From Mercurialis annua (lineage: Eukaryota; Streptophyta; Magnoliopsida; Malpighiales; Euphorbiaceae), in the NCBI RefSeq assembly GCF_937616625.2, contig NC_065576.1:9798501-9862500 (forward strand): a DNA stretch of 64,000 bases, written 5' to 3'. The first letter of the stretch is position 1, and every line of letters starts with the position of its first letter. A program made the translations under genes and the position numbers. Shown here piece after piece: positions 46,847-59,078 of the stretch. The notes under the pieces are model-generated. The model searched no databases and had not been told where the DNA came from. It was given only the letters and a program-made list of their open reading frames with translations.

Positions 46847-47185
46847 TTTTTATTTGCAATTGAATTATCTTGTCTTAATAGGAGAGTGATAAAAAAATTT
46901 ATATCAATAATCACTTCCCTTTTCTAAAATGATTTATTTACAAAGATGGATAAATTTTTTGACCAAAAATACCAACTACCACCAAGGACCTTATTGCTAA
47001 ATATAATAACATATATTAGCTTTCTTAAAATCCAAAAAAAAAAAATTACATATAACATGAAAATATGACAACTATTTCCTAGGAAGGAACATATAATATA
47101 TTTTTATCATATAGTATTATAGTTCAATAATTTGTCAAGAACCAAAAAAAAAAAACCTCAGCCACTGAATTTGCTTTCTTCAGTG
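46847..47185 (+). promoter_or_regulatory. Upstream region of the sulfate transporter gene
   Basis: About 340 bp of AT-rich DNA between the MITE and the TATA box. A search by eye for the sulfur-response core GAGAC gave nothing I would stand behind. Confidence 0.3.
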
Positions 47186-47193
47186 TATATAAA
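47186..47193 (+). promoter_or_regulatory. TATA box of the sulfate transporter gene
   Basis: TATATAAA, about 155 bp before the ATG, followed by a CT-rich leader (TTTCATTCTCTTTAGC..), typical of plant core promoters. Confidence 0.6.
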
Positions 47194-47346
47194 GTTTCCA
47201 TTATGTTTCATTCTCTTTAGCATCAATCAATTCTCTTGCTGCTCACTGAACCATTCTTTACCCTTAATTGTTCTCTTCTTCAACCACAGAATCAGACACA
47301 GGAGAACTATTTCTAGTTCCCCCAAACACTTCAATTACAAGTTAAC

Positions 47347-50300
47347 ATGGCAGCTCCTTTAGCCACTGAGACCACTAGTGTTCCCCAAGAAATGGTTGAC
47401 CTTGAGCAAAATGGTCAGGCCGAAAGGGCTCGGTGGGTTCTCAATCCTCCCGAGCCACCGAGCTTCTGGTTCGAGCTCGTCGGTTCAGTGAGGGATGCTC
47501 TATTGCCTGATGGGAGTGAGTTGCTCCGTTCTTTCAAGAATGGAGAACATGTGTTCAAACCTTTTGTTTCAGTGTTGCAGGCAATTTTTCCTATTCTTGT
47601 TTGGTCTAGAAATTATAAGGCTACTAAGTTCAAGAATGATGTTTTGGCTGGCTTAACTCTTGCTAGCCTCTGCATTCCTCAGGTGATCATCATAGATTTT
47701 TAAATCTATCTTAAAGTCACTAAACTTTTATATAAACTCAGTTTTTCCACCTAAACTTTAATTTGTTTCTTTCTTGTAATTGAACTACAATTTTTGGAAA
47801 TTAAGTCACTCTTTTTTTATATAATTTGAGGGTATGGGATTTTTGGCGCTTGTACGAAAAATTGATTCTCCAATTCTAGCAGAATGCTGCCCCGCGCACA
47901 TACTATTTGAACTATACTTCATTGGTTGTAAAGTCACCTTCGTACAATAGCCACTCTGGATTAGTACATAAGCAAAATTCCGTCCAAATTAACGGAGTAA
48001 CTTTCCATTACGAGAAAATTTAAAATTGGGTCGCTAAAAGAATAAAATTAAAGTTTAATAACTAATACATGAAAGTTTGTAACTTCAGGAATTTCATTCA
48101 TGCAGGGAATTGGATATGCAACTTTGGCAAAGCTTGATCCTCAATATGGCCTATGTAAGTGACATTAATAATTAATTCTACTTCAGGAATTTGCTGGTAA
48201 AAGTAGTTGTGGTGAATGTTTTTTGCTCCAATCCGGTCAGATACCAGTGTAATTCCGCCTCTAATTTATGCTATGATGGGAACTTCAAGGGAGATCGCAA
48301 TCGGACCCGTCGCAGTTGTTTCACTACTTTTATCCTCAATGATTCAGAAAATAGAAGATCCTGTTAGCAATCCAATTGCCTACAGAAATCTAGTTCTTAC
48401 CGCAACATTTTTCGCCGGAATTTTTCAGGCTACCTTTGGGATATTCAGGTAGGGTAGTCATGAGTTAAATACATTGGGGTTTACTAACATTTAATTTGTT
48501 TCAAAAAGAATCAATCTATTTTTTAATATCATCCAACTTCAATTTCTTTTTTAAAAAGGTAATTTTAGTCTAATTTTGATGATGTAGCCATCCGAATTAG
48601 AATATTTAAAAATTATTTTGCCCCATCAACCATATGTCATGAAAGTTATTATTTATTTTTAAATGAACTATATAATTCTATAATGTTTGCTGCCGTGACA
48701 GATATTCTTAAATTAGATGGCTAGCAACATAAGTAAAATGAAATTGACAAAAAAAAATATGAAAGAAAAATTGAAATTTGGCGACAATACAAAAAAAAGT
48801 TAAAATTCGGTAATTCTTTTTAAAATAATTTAAAATTTTAGTTACGCGGAAAGTATTCATCCCGGGCTGATGATGATTCCTCTTATTCTTTGTTTGGAAT
48901 TTAAACAGGCTGGGATTTCTTGTGGATTTCCTATCCCATTCTGCAATTGTTGGATTCATGGCAGGAGCAGCCATTGTTATTGGTCTTCAGCAACTAAAAG
49001 GACTACTTGGCATTTCTCATTTCACAAATAAGACTGATATTATCTCTGTCCTGAAGGCTACTTGCATCTCAGCTAACCATTCTGTAATTTCACTTTCTTT
49101 AACCTTTTCCAAATGTTTTTATATCTAATTTAAATATTATTATTTTACCAATTTTACAGTGGAATCCTCTTACTTTCATACTTGGATGCTCATTTCTCAC
49201 TTTTATCCTTACAGCCAGATATTTGGTAAGTCAGATTTTTTTCTGGCCCTCGATGTTTTTAAACGTTGTAAAATAGTTTTTAAAATTTTTTGAGAAGGGC
49301 ATTTAAGCCCTTTTGGTTTATTTTTTGACACTGAGCCCCTCACTTTTTAGTTAATTATATGAGGATGCTTTCAAGTTCGGGGGTAATTGATTTTGGAGGT
49401 TACTGTACTTTTCAAAAATTGCAAAATGGTGACCGAACTTCAAAACGTAACATTTTAGTTACTATACTATTTGATTATTTTAAGATAGAAGAATTTTTGG
49501 TCACCGAAGAAAAATATTTCGAGTCGATTTTTTGTTGATTGTATGTATATATGAAATTTAAGGTATTATTTGTCATAAATAATCAAAATTTGATTACTAC
49601 ATACGTATAATTTGACCGTAAAACACTTAAAAACCTTCCAAAATCACATATTTGAAAGTTTAGTAACCATTTTATTACGTTTTGAAGTTCGATCACCATT
49701 TTGCAATTTTTGAAAAGTACAGTGACCCCTAGAATCAATTACCCCAAGTTCGGAGATTTGTTTGCATCATTTAAGAACATTAGTCAAGAAAAAATTTAAA
49801 AAGCTTATATGCTTCTTTTGAATAATTTGAAGGATTCTTTCATACCTTCTGCCCGTAAAACAATATTAATTCATTTTACTTTCTTTTAAATATTTTAATT
49901 ATTTCATTAGAATTAAAAAAAAAATTATAATATCATATTAAATGACTAATTCACTCGCTTTTACAGGGCAGAAAAAACAAGAAACTCTTCTGGTTGCCAG
50001 CAATTGCTCCACTAGTTTCTGTAATTCTATCGACTCTGATAGTATACCTGACCAGAGCTGATAAACATGGTGTAAACATTATCAAACACATCAAAGGAGG
50101 ATTAAATCCAAGCTCAATCCATCACTTGCAGTTCACCCATCCCCACATTGGACAAATTGCTAAAATTGCACTTATAGTTGCTGCTGTTGCACTCACGGTT
50201 CGTATTAAAATACTCATAAACTTCAGAATCCAATTATACGTGACAGGGGCTGGTATTTTTTTTTAAAAATAAAACATATAATTTGGTAACGTTTTTTTAA

Positions 50301-53300
50301 TGTGACAAATATTCTTAAACTAAATGTCACATAAGTAAAATAAGATTGAATTTTTTTTTTATGAAGTAAAATTTAAAATTTGGTGACTTCAACAAAATAA
50401 ATTGAAATTTGGTATTCTTTTTAAAATAATTTAAAAATTTACTAGTTACCTAGAAAGTATTTGATCCAATACTGAATATCATTTCTTACTATTTTTTTTT
50501 GGGGTTTAATGTCAAAAAAAAATGTAGGAGGCAATTGCAGTAGGCAGGTCTTTTGCAGCAGTAAAAGGATACCAATTAGATGGTAACAAAGAAATGGTAG
50601 CTATGGGAGTCATGAATATTTTCGGATCCATCTCTTCTTGCTATGTTGCAACTGGTGAGTTCCTAAATTGGCTCTAACCAGGGTTGTGCAAAAACCGAAC
50701 TGTATCGAAAAACCGAAATTTTTTATATTATTTAAAAATAACAACATTACCAGGTTTATTAGTTTGATTTGGTTTGGTTTTTACATAGCGCTATTGATAC
50801 GAGAGTTCCCATACCATATTTAACCCGATCATATGCAGGTTCATTTTCGCGGAGCGCTGTGAATATCAGCGCTGGATGTGAGACGGCAGTGTCGAATATT
50901 GTGATGGCGATTACTGTGATGATATGTTTAGAATTTATGACGAGGCTCTTATACTTCACCCCGGTTGCGATTCTTGCTTCAATTATTCTTTCTGCGCTGC
51001 CTGGACTAATTGATGTTCATGAAATCTGCAATATTTGGAAGGTTGATAAGCTTGATTTTCTTGCTTGCGTTGGAGCTTTTCTTGGTGTTTTATTTGCGTC
51101 AGTGGAGATTGGTCTGCTAGCTGCGGTAATCAACTTTAATCTTACATACATAAACTCAAAGTTCAAGTTAAAAGTCTTAAAGTTACGGAACTTTTATATT
51201 TTATTTTTGTTTGGTACTAAGACTTCAATTCCTATCAAAGTGGTACTAAAAAGTTAATTTTCATTTTAATGTCAAAATAATTCAAAATATTCAGATTAAA
51301 ATAATTGACATGCCAATCGTTGGTCACGTACTTTCAAAGGGTTTAATAGTTTTAGAAAGCTAAATATTTTCGCCTATGAATCTATTTCTATCTAATAATT
51401 TTAATTTTACTTTAAATTTCTATATTTTTTTAATTAATTTAACTGTCCAGCTCTTAAGTTTCAGTTTCATTTAAACCATTTTAAAAACTACTTAATCTAA
51501 CTCCTTATACAAAAGATTTGATATTTTTTGAACCGTTAGATCTTTTTAAAATATATTTCTTAAGACACCATTTCAGATGGCAACTGGGGTGATAATACTA
51601 CTATCACTTCGAATACGAACTAAAATATATGAAAAAACATTGGCGAGTCTCGGGTTTTTATTTTGTAGTTCTAATTATTTTATAGTGTAAAATGAAAGCT
51701 AACAAAATTGGATTGAGACTCTCTAATTCAAATGGATTTGAGGGGTCATTTTCACGATATACATTGTTTATTATAAAATGAACGGTGTAGATTAATTTAA
51801 TTACAATTGTACTTTTTTATCAGCATTGTTCATTGTAAAATGAACGGTATATATTGTAAATATGACCCACTCAAATTTATTTTGAACTTGAGGAAATCTC
51901 AATCCAAAAAAATTAATGTTAAGAAAAAACAATGGCTGATTCTGTTGCTTTATAGCTGGTAAGAAGTTGACTGAACAGTGTCACCAATAACGGCAGTTCA
52001 GCAAGCACAGCTTGAACTCCAAATAAAATCAAAGGAGTATATTCAACTCCTTAATTGTGGATAATTGACAAGTCATTATAAAGAGAAAAAAAACGTTTGA
52101 AACTGCTAATGATTTGAGATAGTCAATAATTATGAAAAACATTTTTAGCATTATAAAATTCAGTCTAGACTATGAAAAACATTCTTTTATAGATATTTTA
52201 CTTTGGCTGATGAGAACTATAGTCCTGAAAATTAAAAAATAAATACTCCATATGTTCCATTTTAAATATTATATTTAACAAAATTCACATACTACAAAAT
52301 TATTGAACATTTATTTAAATAATAAAAATAATCTTATATAAATATTTTAAAAATTATTATTAATAAATATCTTCTCTACTCACTAATACAACTCAAGAGC
52401 AACAACAAATTTTTTAAAAAAAAATATCATTAAAATTTGAAATGAGTAACTATTTTAAATTAAAAAATGGACTTCTAAAGATCAAGAGAGAAAATAAAAA
52501 CAAATTGACTACAATTAATTAAATTGATTATTTCTTATTTCGACCTGACTTTTAAAAAGTAACATAAACGTTAAATAAGCATAGAAAAATTAATCAATGA
52601 GCTATACCTCAAATGGTATAAGCGCTAAGCAGTAACCGATGATTTAGATTTTCCAGCAAGCAATCTTCCCTTGTAATTATAAAAAAAAAAACATAGAAAA
52701 ATTATGCGAGAAAAACAACCAATTAAGTTAAAATATTATGAAATGATGAATTTTTTTTATTAATCTTGTCATATTATTTATAAACATTTTTATCAGCTTT
52801 ATATGTGTTAGTTAAACTATAAACATTGTGGACAAAATTTATATAAAAATTTCGTCGGAAAAATAAAAGATTGGTTAAGTGACTGGTATTACAATCTCTT
52901 ACAGGTGGCAATATCATTTATGAAGATCATTATAATATCAGTTGGAGCTGGGACTGAAATAGTGGGAAGAATACCAGGAACTGAAGTGTTTGGAGATGTT
53001 GATCAATATCCTATGGCCATTAAAACTCCACCTGTCCTTATAATTCGCGTTAAATCTGGTTTTCTATGTTTTGCCAATGCTAATTTTGTTAAACAAAAGT
53101 AAACTTTCTAACACCTTTCATTTTATCCCCACTTTGTCTATACAAATATATATATATGATTATGAACCCTAATTAATAATATTCTTATTTTGTAATTTTT
53201 AATGAAATAATTAGGATTATGAAATGGGCAACTATGGAAGAAGAAGATGACACCAAAGGGAACAGGAAAAGGACTTTTCAGCTTGTAATACTTGACATGT

Positions 53301-54067
53301 CTAGTAAGTATCATACAAGAAAATTAAGTAAAATGTCCAGGCATTTGTTGGGACATTTTGATTTTATTTTTAAAAATTCTTCCGAAACTTTAAAATTTTA
53401 CATTTATAACTTATTTTTCAAAAAGTAATTATTTTACAGTTTTCCATTTTAATTTTTTTAAATTTATTTTTTTGTTTATGTTTTCCGTTTGTTGGAACTT
53501 TAATTAATACTCTTAATTTATATAATATATAGCTCCATAGTATTTTCAACATTTTGAAAAAGTTTCCTCTAAAAAAAACATTTTGAAAAGGTAATATAGA
53601 TATTTTTTTTGAAATTACGAATCAATTCCAGTTTAACTTCCGGTTGAATTTTTAACCATTAACATTTTCATCGGTTTTATGTCCGGGTCGGATTAGACGG
53701 CCACGGCTTTTCCTGATGTAATCTTCTCTCAGTTTTCATTTTTGTAATCTTTTATGGCAGATTTGACAAATATAGACATAGCAGGAATTGCTTCACTTAA
53801 AGAACTTCATAAGAATCTCATTTCAAATGGAATAGAGGTAATTACTCAAGGATGATATATATTTTATCAACTTTAATTATTGCGCAAAATGATGTTTAAT
53901 TTATTTTTTTGGTTTAAAATTTTCAGCTGGCTATCATTAATCCAAAGTGGCAAGTGATTCAGAAGCTAATATTAAGCAACTTTGTGAGCAAAATTGGAGG
54001 AAAAATCTTCTTAACAGTTGGAGAAGCTGTGGATGCTTGTCTTCATCCTAAAATAACTGCAATTTAA
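47347..54067 (+). CDS. Group-2 sulfate transporter (SULTR2;1-like), 12 exons, 659 aa
   Basis: Proton-coupled plasma-membrane sulfate importer; group-2 members are low-affinity and act in vascular transfer. Exons: 47347-47682, 48106-48154, 48241-48448, 48909-49083, 49160-49225, 49967-50197, 50528-50654, 50839-51125, 52905-53098, 53215-53303, 53761-53837, 53927-54067. All introns are GT-AG and every junction keeps frame (1980 nt). Seen: a conserved first membrane stretch ([20 protein letters not shown]), the family signature [50 protein letters not shown], then a C-terminal STAS domain (about 525-650) with VILDMSS..IDIAGI, where a phosphorylatable Ser/Thr often sits. Ala replaces it here (DIAGI against the usual DT/DS-GI). 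Length is normal; no stop or frameshift. Introns 3, 5, 6, 7 and 8 contain transposon-derived DNA. Group-2 assignment rests on remembered family sequence. Confidence 0.95.
48690..48870. repeat. Intron repeat R1, copy in intron 3
   Basis: Blocks GTGACAGATATTCTTAAATTAGATG, AAGTAAAATGA.ATTGA, AAATTTGGCGAC, TTCTTTTTAAAATAATTTAAAATTTTAGTTAC and GGAAAGTATT match in order with 50290-50470 in intron 6 of the same gene. It is probably an element end present twice. Confidence 0.6.
49381..49744. mobile_element. MULE-derived MITE in intron 5 of the sulfate transporter
   Basis: Terminal inverted repeats of about 80 bp start GGGTAATTGATTTTGGAGGT and end with the complement; both arms carry ACTGTACTTTTCAAAAATTG, CAAAATGGTGA.CGAACTTCAAAACGTAA. 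A perfect 9-bp duplication CAAGTTCGG flanks it (49372-49380 and 49745-49753). The terminal blocks match the MULE end at 45238-45347, suggesting that MULE family mobilised it. 364 bp, non-coding. Confidence 0.85.
50290..50470. repeat. Intron repeat R1, copy in intron 6
   Basis: Companion of 48690-48870: GTGACAAATATTCTTAAACTAAATG, AAGTAAAATAAGATTGA, AAATTTGGTGAC, TTCTTTTTAAAATAATTTAAAAATTTACTAGTTAC, AGAAAGTATT. Non-coding. Confidence 0.6.
50683..50795. repeat. hAT-end-like fragment in intron 7
   Basis: CAGGGTTGTGCAAAAACCGAACTGT resembles the left end of the hAT at 16988 (TAGGGCTGAGCAAAAACCGAG). TTTGATTTGGTTTGGTTTTTACATAG faces it on the right. No complete right end or 8-bp duplication seen. 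Confidence 0.4.
51707..51905. mobile_element. MITE, family M-B copy 2, in intron 8
   Basis: Inverted ends ATTGGATTGAGACTCTC and GGAAATCTCAATCCAA. The centre contains two face-to-face copies of TTTATTATAAAATGAACGGT / GTTCATTGTAAAATGAACGGT. Related to 3101-3298. Confidence 0.65.
52593..52691 (+). mobile_element. Short tRNA-derived SINE, family S1 copy 2, in intron 8
   Basis: Starts ATCAATGAGCTATACCTCAAATGGTATAAGCGCTAAGCAG, the same head as copies 1 and 3, and ends in an A run (52680-52691). A perfect 13-bp target duplication CATAGAAAAATTA flanks it (52580-52592 and 52692-52704). The B-box region is mutated (TTAGATTTTCC), so it should be transcriptionally dead. Confidence 0.8.
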
Positions 54068-54512
54068 TTGATACTCCAGTCCGAATTAGTCAATGTTAAT
54101 GTGGTGATCAAATATCAGATACTATTAAATTAGAGATAAATAAATTAAAAGCAGCATGGTGTATTTTGATTTCATTAATTTGTGGTCTAGAGTCCTTTGA
54201 GTGTACATTAAATAATTTGTGCTTTTGATCACCTTTTCAACCGAAAATTATGAAACATCTAACTACTAACACCTTAAACTATAGTCGCTTGCTTTCTACT
54301 CCACATATTGGACAAATTAAACTTTAAATTAAACATCAAACTTTAAATTAAACATCAAACTTTAGCATATTGATAAATGGATTTGCCACAATTGTCAAGA
54401 GGCAATTCTTTCATTTTAAATTGATTTATTATTTTATTAAATATATTTTTATTAATTAATATTAATATTTAGAAGCTATAATATTAATAATTTAATTAAT
54501 ATTAAATTATGG

Positions 54513-54556
<44 letters not shown>

Positions 54557-56095
54557 TTTTCTATTCGATCTAATTATTGGTGCATATTATTTTAAAAATA
54601 TTAATAAATGATACACCTTCCATCTTAAACTGATATACACTATTTTTTACTTTTTTCTTTCAAATTATAGACTATCATTAATTATTTGATTAATTGTCAT
54701 ATGTATCCTCATTAAATATAGTAAAATGTATTAAAAAATAAAAATACTAAAAGGGAAAATGTAATTATTATATTAAATAAGAATAAATATTATATTGTTT
54801 TATGTAAATAATTAAACTGTTAATATGTGTATTTATCCTGAACTGTCTATCAATTTAGGACTAATAGAATATATAATTGTATAATTATACTCTTATATAA
54901 CATTAAATACATTACATCTTCTTTAAAACTTTTTTAATAATATATATTAATTAAAAAACATAATACATAAATATAAAATATATTGTTTTTAGTAATATAC
55001 AATAATTTTGATACATTTATACTCATCATATTGTTTGGTTTTAAAATTAAATAGACACTTCATTCATTCGAAAAAGAAAAGAAGATAAAATAAGATTTGC
55101 ATAAGGATTAATAAAATGAAATTATGTTAGTTGTATTTTGTTTACTTCTCATTATATTTTATATCAAATAAAAATAAAAATAAATCATTAAAATAATATA
55201 ATTAAAAGAGATGAAATTAATAATAATATATTGATATTGTAGATAGATTATTTATATTAAAATAATTATTATTTTTTACAATGTGAATTATCCAAAATCA
55301 AAATATGCCTATTTTTATAGATGGAGCGGTAATTATTTTGTGATAAAACTACTTTAAAACTCATTATATATGTCATAATTCACAGTTTAATTTTTCTGTT
55401 TAAAAATTAAATAATATGGCCTTTTATTTTATTTCCATCAACTATTTAGTTGCTCTGTACATTTTTGGTGTTAGTCAATCAAGTCAAAAAACTTAACTAA
55501 ATAACTTAAATCTCAATCTAATTTGTAAGTTTAATTTTGACACAAATATAAATATAAATCATAAATTTATAAAATTTGATGTTTAATGAATTTAATTTAT
55601 TTATTGTTTACTTCGCTTACTTTTAAATTTTTCTAGTTTTAATTTTTTTAATTTTTTTACTCCATTTAGTTTTTAAAATTACAAAAATAGATTATCAAAA
55701 AATTAAAATATGAATAAATATCATAAATCGAATTGAAGTCGTTAGTTCATCAAATTTCACAATAATATACTTTTGATTTATGCATATTAAAAATATAAAT
55801 TTAAGGATTATATTGAATATTTTTTTTAATTTATTTTTTTAATTCAGTTGATTAATACAAAAATAAACGAATGGTTAAACAGTTGACGGAAATAAATATA
55901 AAAGATTTATATTGTTTGATTTTTAAACAGAAAAAAATGAAACTGTGAATTATTAGATATGAGAAGGTCCCGGTCAATTTACTCTTATTTTATTGATCTC
56001 ATGCCAAATACATTGTGTCTACGTTCATAGGAATAGTCTTCTAGGTAGTGCTTCTTTTTACTCAACTTTTGTTGTCTCATAATATTAAGAAATTT
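54068..56095. other. AT-rich intergenic DNA downstream of the transporter
   Basis: Includes the transporter 3' flank (AATAAATTAAA near 54138 could serve in polyadenylation). No gene seen. Contains the (AT)n tract at 54519-54552. Strongly AT-rich with many short A/T runs. Confidence 0.4.
54519..54552. repeat. (AT)17 microsatellite
   Basis: Uninterrupted alternating AT, about 34 bp. Confidence 0.95.
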
Positions 56096-56301
56096 TTAGA
56101 TAAACTCAGTTTAGCATGTCATTTGTAGACTAAATCTGTCATATTATAACACGTTATTAAAATAATGATATTATTGTAATATTGCTATATCTAAAGGTGT
56201 AGAAAAGTAATAAATAAAATTACAATAATACCATTATTTTAATGACGTATAAAAAAATGATAGATTAATCACGGATGACGTGGTGAACTGAATCAACCTA
56301 A
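56096..56301. mobile_element. Foldback MITE
   Basis: Arms of about 80 bp: TTAGATAAACTCAGTTTAGCATGTCAT..ATTAAAATAATGATATTATTGTAA on the left and TTACAATAATACCATTATTTTAAT..ATGACGTGGTGAACTGAATCAACCTAA on the right, with a loop of about 45 bp. Non-coding. Confidence 0.7.
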
Positions 56302-56930
56302 TAATCTCTCCGTAATATAGCTATCACTAAACAAGAATTTTGATTCTCAAATATAGTCGTCTGTTGTCTAATAATACTCCACTACTTTTTTTCATCTAAA
56401 ACTGTCTATATTCATTGAATCTCTCAAAGGTTTGTTTGTACGTATTATGCCTTCGAGGCATTGTTTGCTTTTCGACGACTAATGGAATTAATTGATGTTG
56501 CTTTTCGACGAGTCAGTTTTCTAAATAGAGCAGCCATCCACCATTTTGGATGTAATTGTTTTTAATATTAATTAATTATTTATTATGGTATTAGATCTTT
56601 TAATAATCAAAAGATATAGTGAAATATAATTTTGTGTAATACTTATTTAATTGATTAAACATACAAGTAGAATCACAATAAAATCATTTTTATTTATACT
56701 TTAAGGCAAAATAAATAAAAAATTTGGCTTATTTTTGTATTTGTAAGACAATGTAATTTTTTTTCAGTTTTTCATTCTTCATCTCTTATTCGGGTAATGA
56801 CGTTTTTTAGATGTTTGCATAATATTGTAATTACCCTTTGATTTTTTTGGGGTCTTTATCTTCTACTCTTTGTGGTTGTGCTTTATAAATCACCATTTAT
56901 CCAAAAATAAAAAAAAAAGGCAAAATAAAA
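56302..56930. other. Intergenic DNA, nothing supported
   Basis: No gene, RNA or paired repeat recognised. Confidence 0.3.
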
Positions 56931-56934
56931 TTTG

Positions 56935-57110
56935 TTGAGTTGTATGTCATTTTTAATCAATGAATGAGTGATACATCAGTATCGTGTATGAATTTGGGTA
57001 AAAATGAAAGTTAGCGTGTATTCTTATGTGAAGTTTTAAAAAGCGTAATTAAATTGAGAAAACGTGTAAAGTTGATGAATTTTTATGACATTAACTCTTT
57101 ATTATTTTAT
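56935..57110. repeat. MITE family M-D, partial copy
   Basis: CAATGAATGAGTGATACATCAGTATCGTGTATGAATTT and AAATTGAGAAAACGTGTAAAGTTGATGAATTTTTATGACATTAACTC match the right half of the element at 58774-59078. The left half is absent. Confidence 0.6.
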
Positions 57111-57290
57111 TTTTGTTTAATTATGTAGTATTAATTTCCACAACAACTAGTACTAAAATTTATGTTTTCTCGACACGTATTCAATGTTAATTGAAGAAGT
57201 CACTTCACATATTAAATATTGAAAATTAAATGATTTGAATAAGAATGGAAATATAAATTTAGTAACTTTAGTGTATGAAGACGGATTTTG

Positions 57291-57390
57291 CCCGTGCTTC
57301 TTTAGCACAGTGGTAATAGGCACAGGCATTACGGTAAGAGATCTCGTGCTCGAGCCTCACTCCTTCCTTCCTAATCATCAATAAAAAAAC
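57291..57390 (+). mobile_element. tRNA-derived SINE-like sequence
   Basis: A-box-like TTTAGCACAGTGGTAATAGG and B-box-like GTGCTCGAGCCTC at tRNA spacing, then a CT-rich tail TCCTTCCTTCCTAATCATCAAT and A7. The acceptor stem is not paired, so it is not a functional tRNA. No clear target duplication. Confidence 0.5.
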
Positions 57391-58480
57391 AGATTTATTT
57401 TATATTTATATACTAAAAGAGGCTGTCTTCCGTTGTACGATCCATCTTTAAAGAAAATAATGCATAAAAAGTATACTTAATCTTTATAAGAAAATAGTGT
57501 ATAAAAAGTATGCTTAATTCTTCTTATGTTTCTCATAGCATAGGTGTATTTTGTTACTTTACCTTCTATCAAAAACAAAATGTTGCTACTTACTTAATTA
57601 TGTCTAGATACATTGTATCTCAAAGACTTATGCTTTCTCGAGCCTACTTGGAAAAAGGCAAGATTAAACATAATAATCACAAATGATATAGAAGCTTAGT
57701 GGACAAAACTCATGCACAATTGTCAACTGCTTTATATTTACAAGCACTAAGGAAACTTATGTGTAATCTTTTATTTGGTTCTTATCATAGTGCTACGTTA
57801 CCAGTCTAATAAATAAAAATGCAAAACTTTACATGTTTTCGTCGATCTATATTTACTGCATAAAGAGTTAATTTTATTATTTAGATTAAAAATAATATTA
57901 AAACCGGCGCGCAATCACTTGCTCATTTAGATTTTTGACAATTTAATTGATTGGTTCTAAAATTATAGTCGTTATGTGTTAAGATAGTTTTTTTATACCG
58001 ACTGACATATCTTACTCTTTATCTTTTATGCATAACAAAAAGGGAAATTATAGAACAATTGATCAAAAATCATAGCCCCTTCACTCAAGAAACTCTTGTA
58101 AACCCTAATTAGTTTCTATCACTTGTGTTCATCCGGAAAGTGACTTTTGGCTATCTTTAGCAAAAAAATCACCTTCCCATTTCCTCGAATTTAATTTTTT
58201 TTAATTATTTTTTAATTGTTTTACTTTTAGTTTGAATAAAATTCTCTTTCGATCAATTTTGATCTAGATTGAAAAATAATTCCTAGCAAGATGTCTTAGT
58301 TAGATTAAATCGGGTCTTATATAATTTGAAATAGTTTGTTTTTTCATTTTAAAAAGTGAAGATGTCGAGTTTTGCGATTCTAGCGAGATAGATCTCTACA
58401 AAAACAAAAGAACGTATATATCACAGAATAGTAATTAGGGACTAGACCGATTAACTTAGAGCTGCTAGTTGTAGCAGTTG
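57391..58480. other. Intergenic DNA, nothing supported
   Basis: A short near-direct repeat (AAAATAATGCATAAAAAGTATACTTAAT near 57456 and 57485) is present. No gene recognised. Confidence 0.3.
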
Positions 58481-58509
58481 CGCGATTAAAGATGGATCCA
58501 CTCAAAAAG

Positions 58510-58690
58510 TCATATGTGTCGCATATGTTAGTGTGTCAGCGTCTGGAAACGCGTCAAGCGTGCCGGAAACGTATTAGGCGTCAGACGCGCCGGTGTGCTT
58601 GACGCATTCTAGACGCATCAGATCTCTAGACACGTCAATTGAGTCAGCACGCCATCTTGTCAGCGGTATTATCTCAATGCCATCGAGATG
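58510..58690. other. GC-richer, CpG-bearing island of unknown origin
   Basis: Repeated motifs (GACGC, GCGTC, CGTCAAGCGTGCCGG, GTCAGACGCGCCGG, AGACGCATCAG) give it much higher CpG content than its surroundings. No open frame. It may be the remnant of a repeat-rich element end. Confidence 0.35.
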
Positions 58691-58773
58691 CACCTCCGAT
58701 ACATATCTGATACATTTTAAATACATATTAGAAACAACTCAAATATATTCATTTTAAAATATATATTAATTTA

Positions 58774-59078
58774 GGGTTAATGTCATAAAACTTCATCAAC
58801 TTTACACGTTTTTTCAATTTAATTACGCCTTTTAAAACTTGTCATAAAGATACACCAACTTTCATTTTTTTTAAATCTATACACGGGTTGACGTGGCATT
58901 TATTTATTGGTTAAAAATGACCTCCATTTCAGCAAATTACACCAATGAATGATTGCCACCTCAGCATCGTGTATAAATTTAGAAAAATTTAAACTTGGTA
59001 TATCTTTATAACAAATTTTAAAATACGTGATTAAATTGAGAAAACGTGTAAAGTTGGTAAATTTTTATGATATTACTC
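58774..59078. mobile_element. MULE-type MITE, family M-D
   Basis: Inverted ends GGGTTAATGTCATAAAACTT and GATATTACTCC (complement GGAGTAATATCATAAAAATTT); both arms carry CATCAACTTTACACGTTTTTTCAATTTAATTACG or its complement. The flanking 9 bp are ATTAATTTA (58765-58773) and ATTAATTAA (59079-59087), 8 of 9 identical. Partial relatives lie at 56935-57110 and 61282-61400. Confidence 0.75.
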
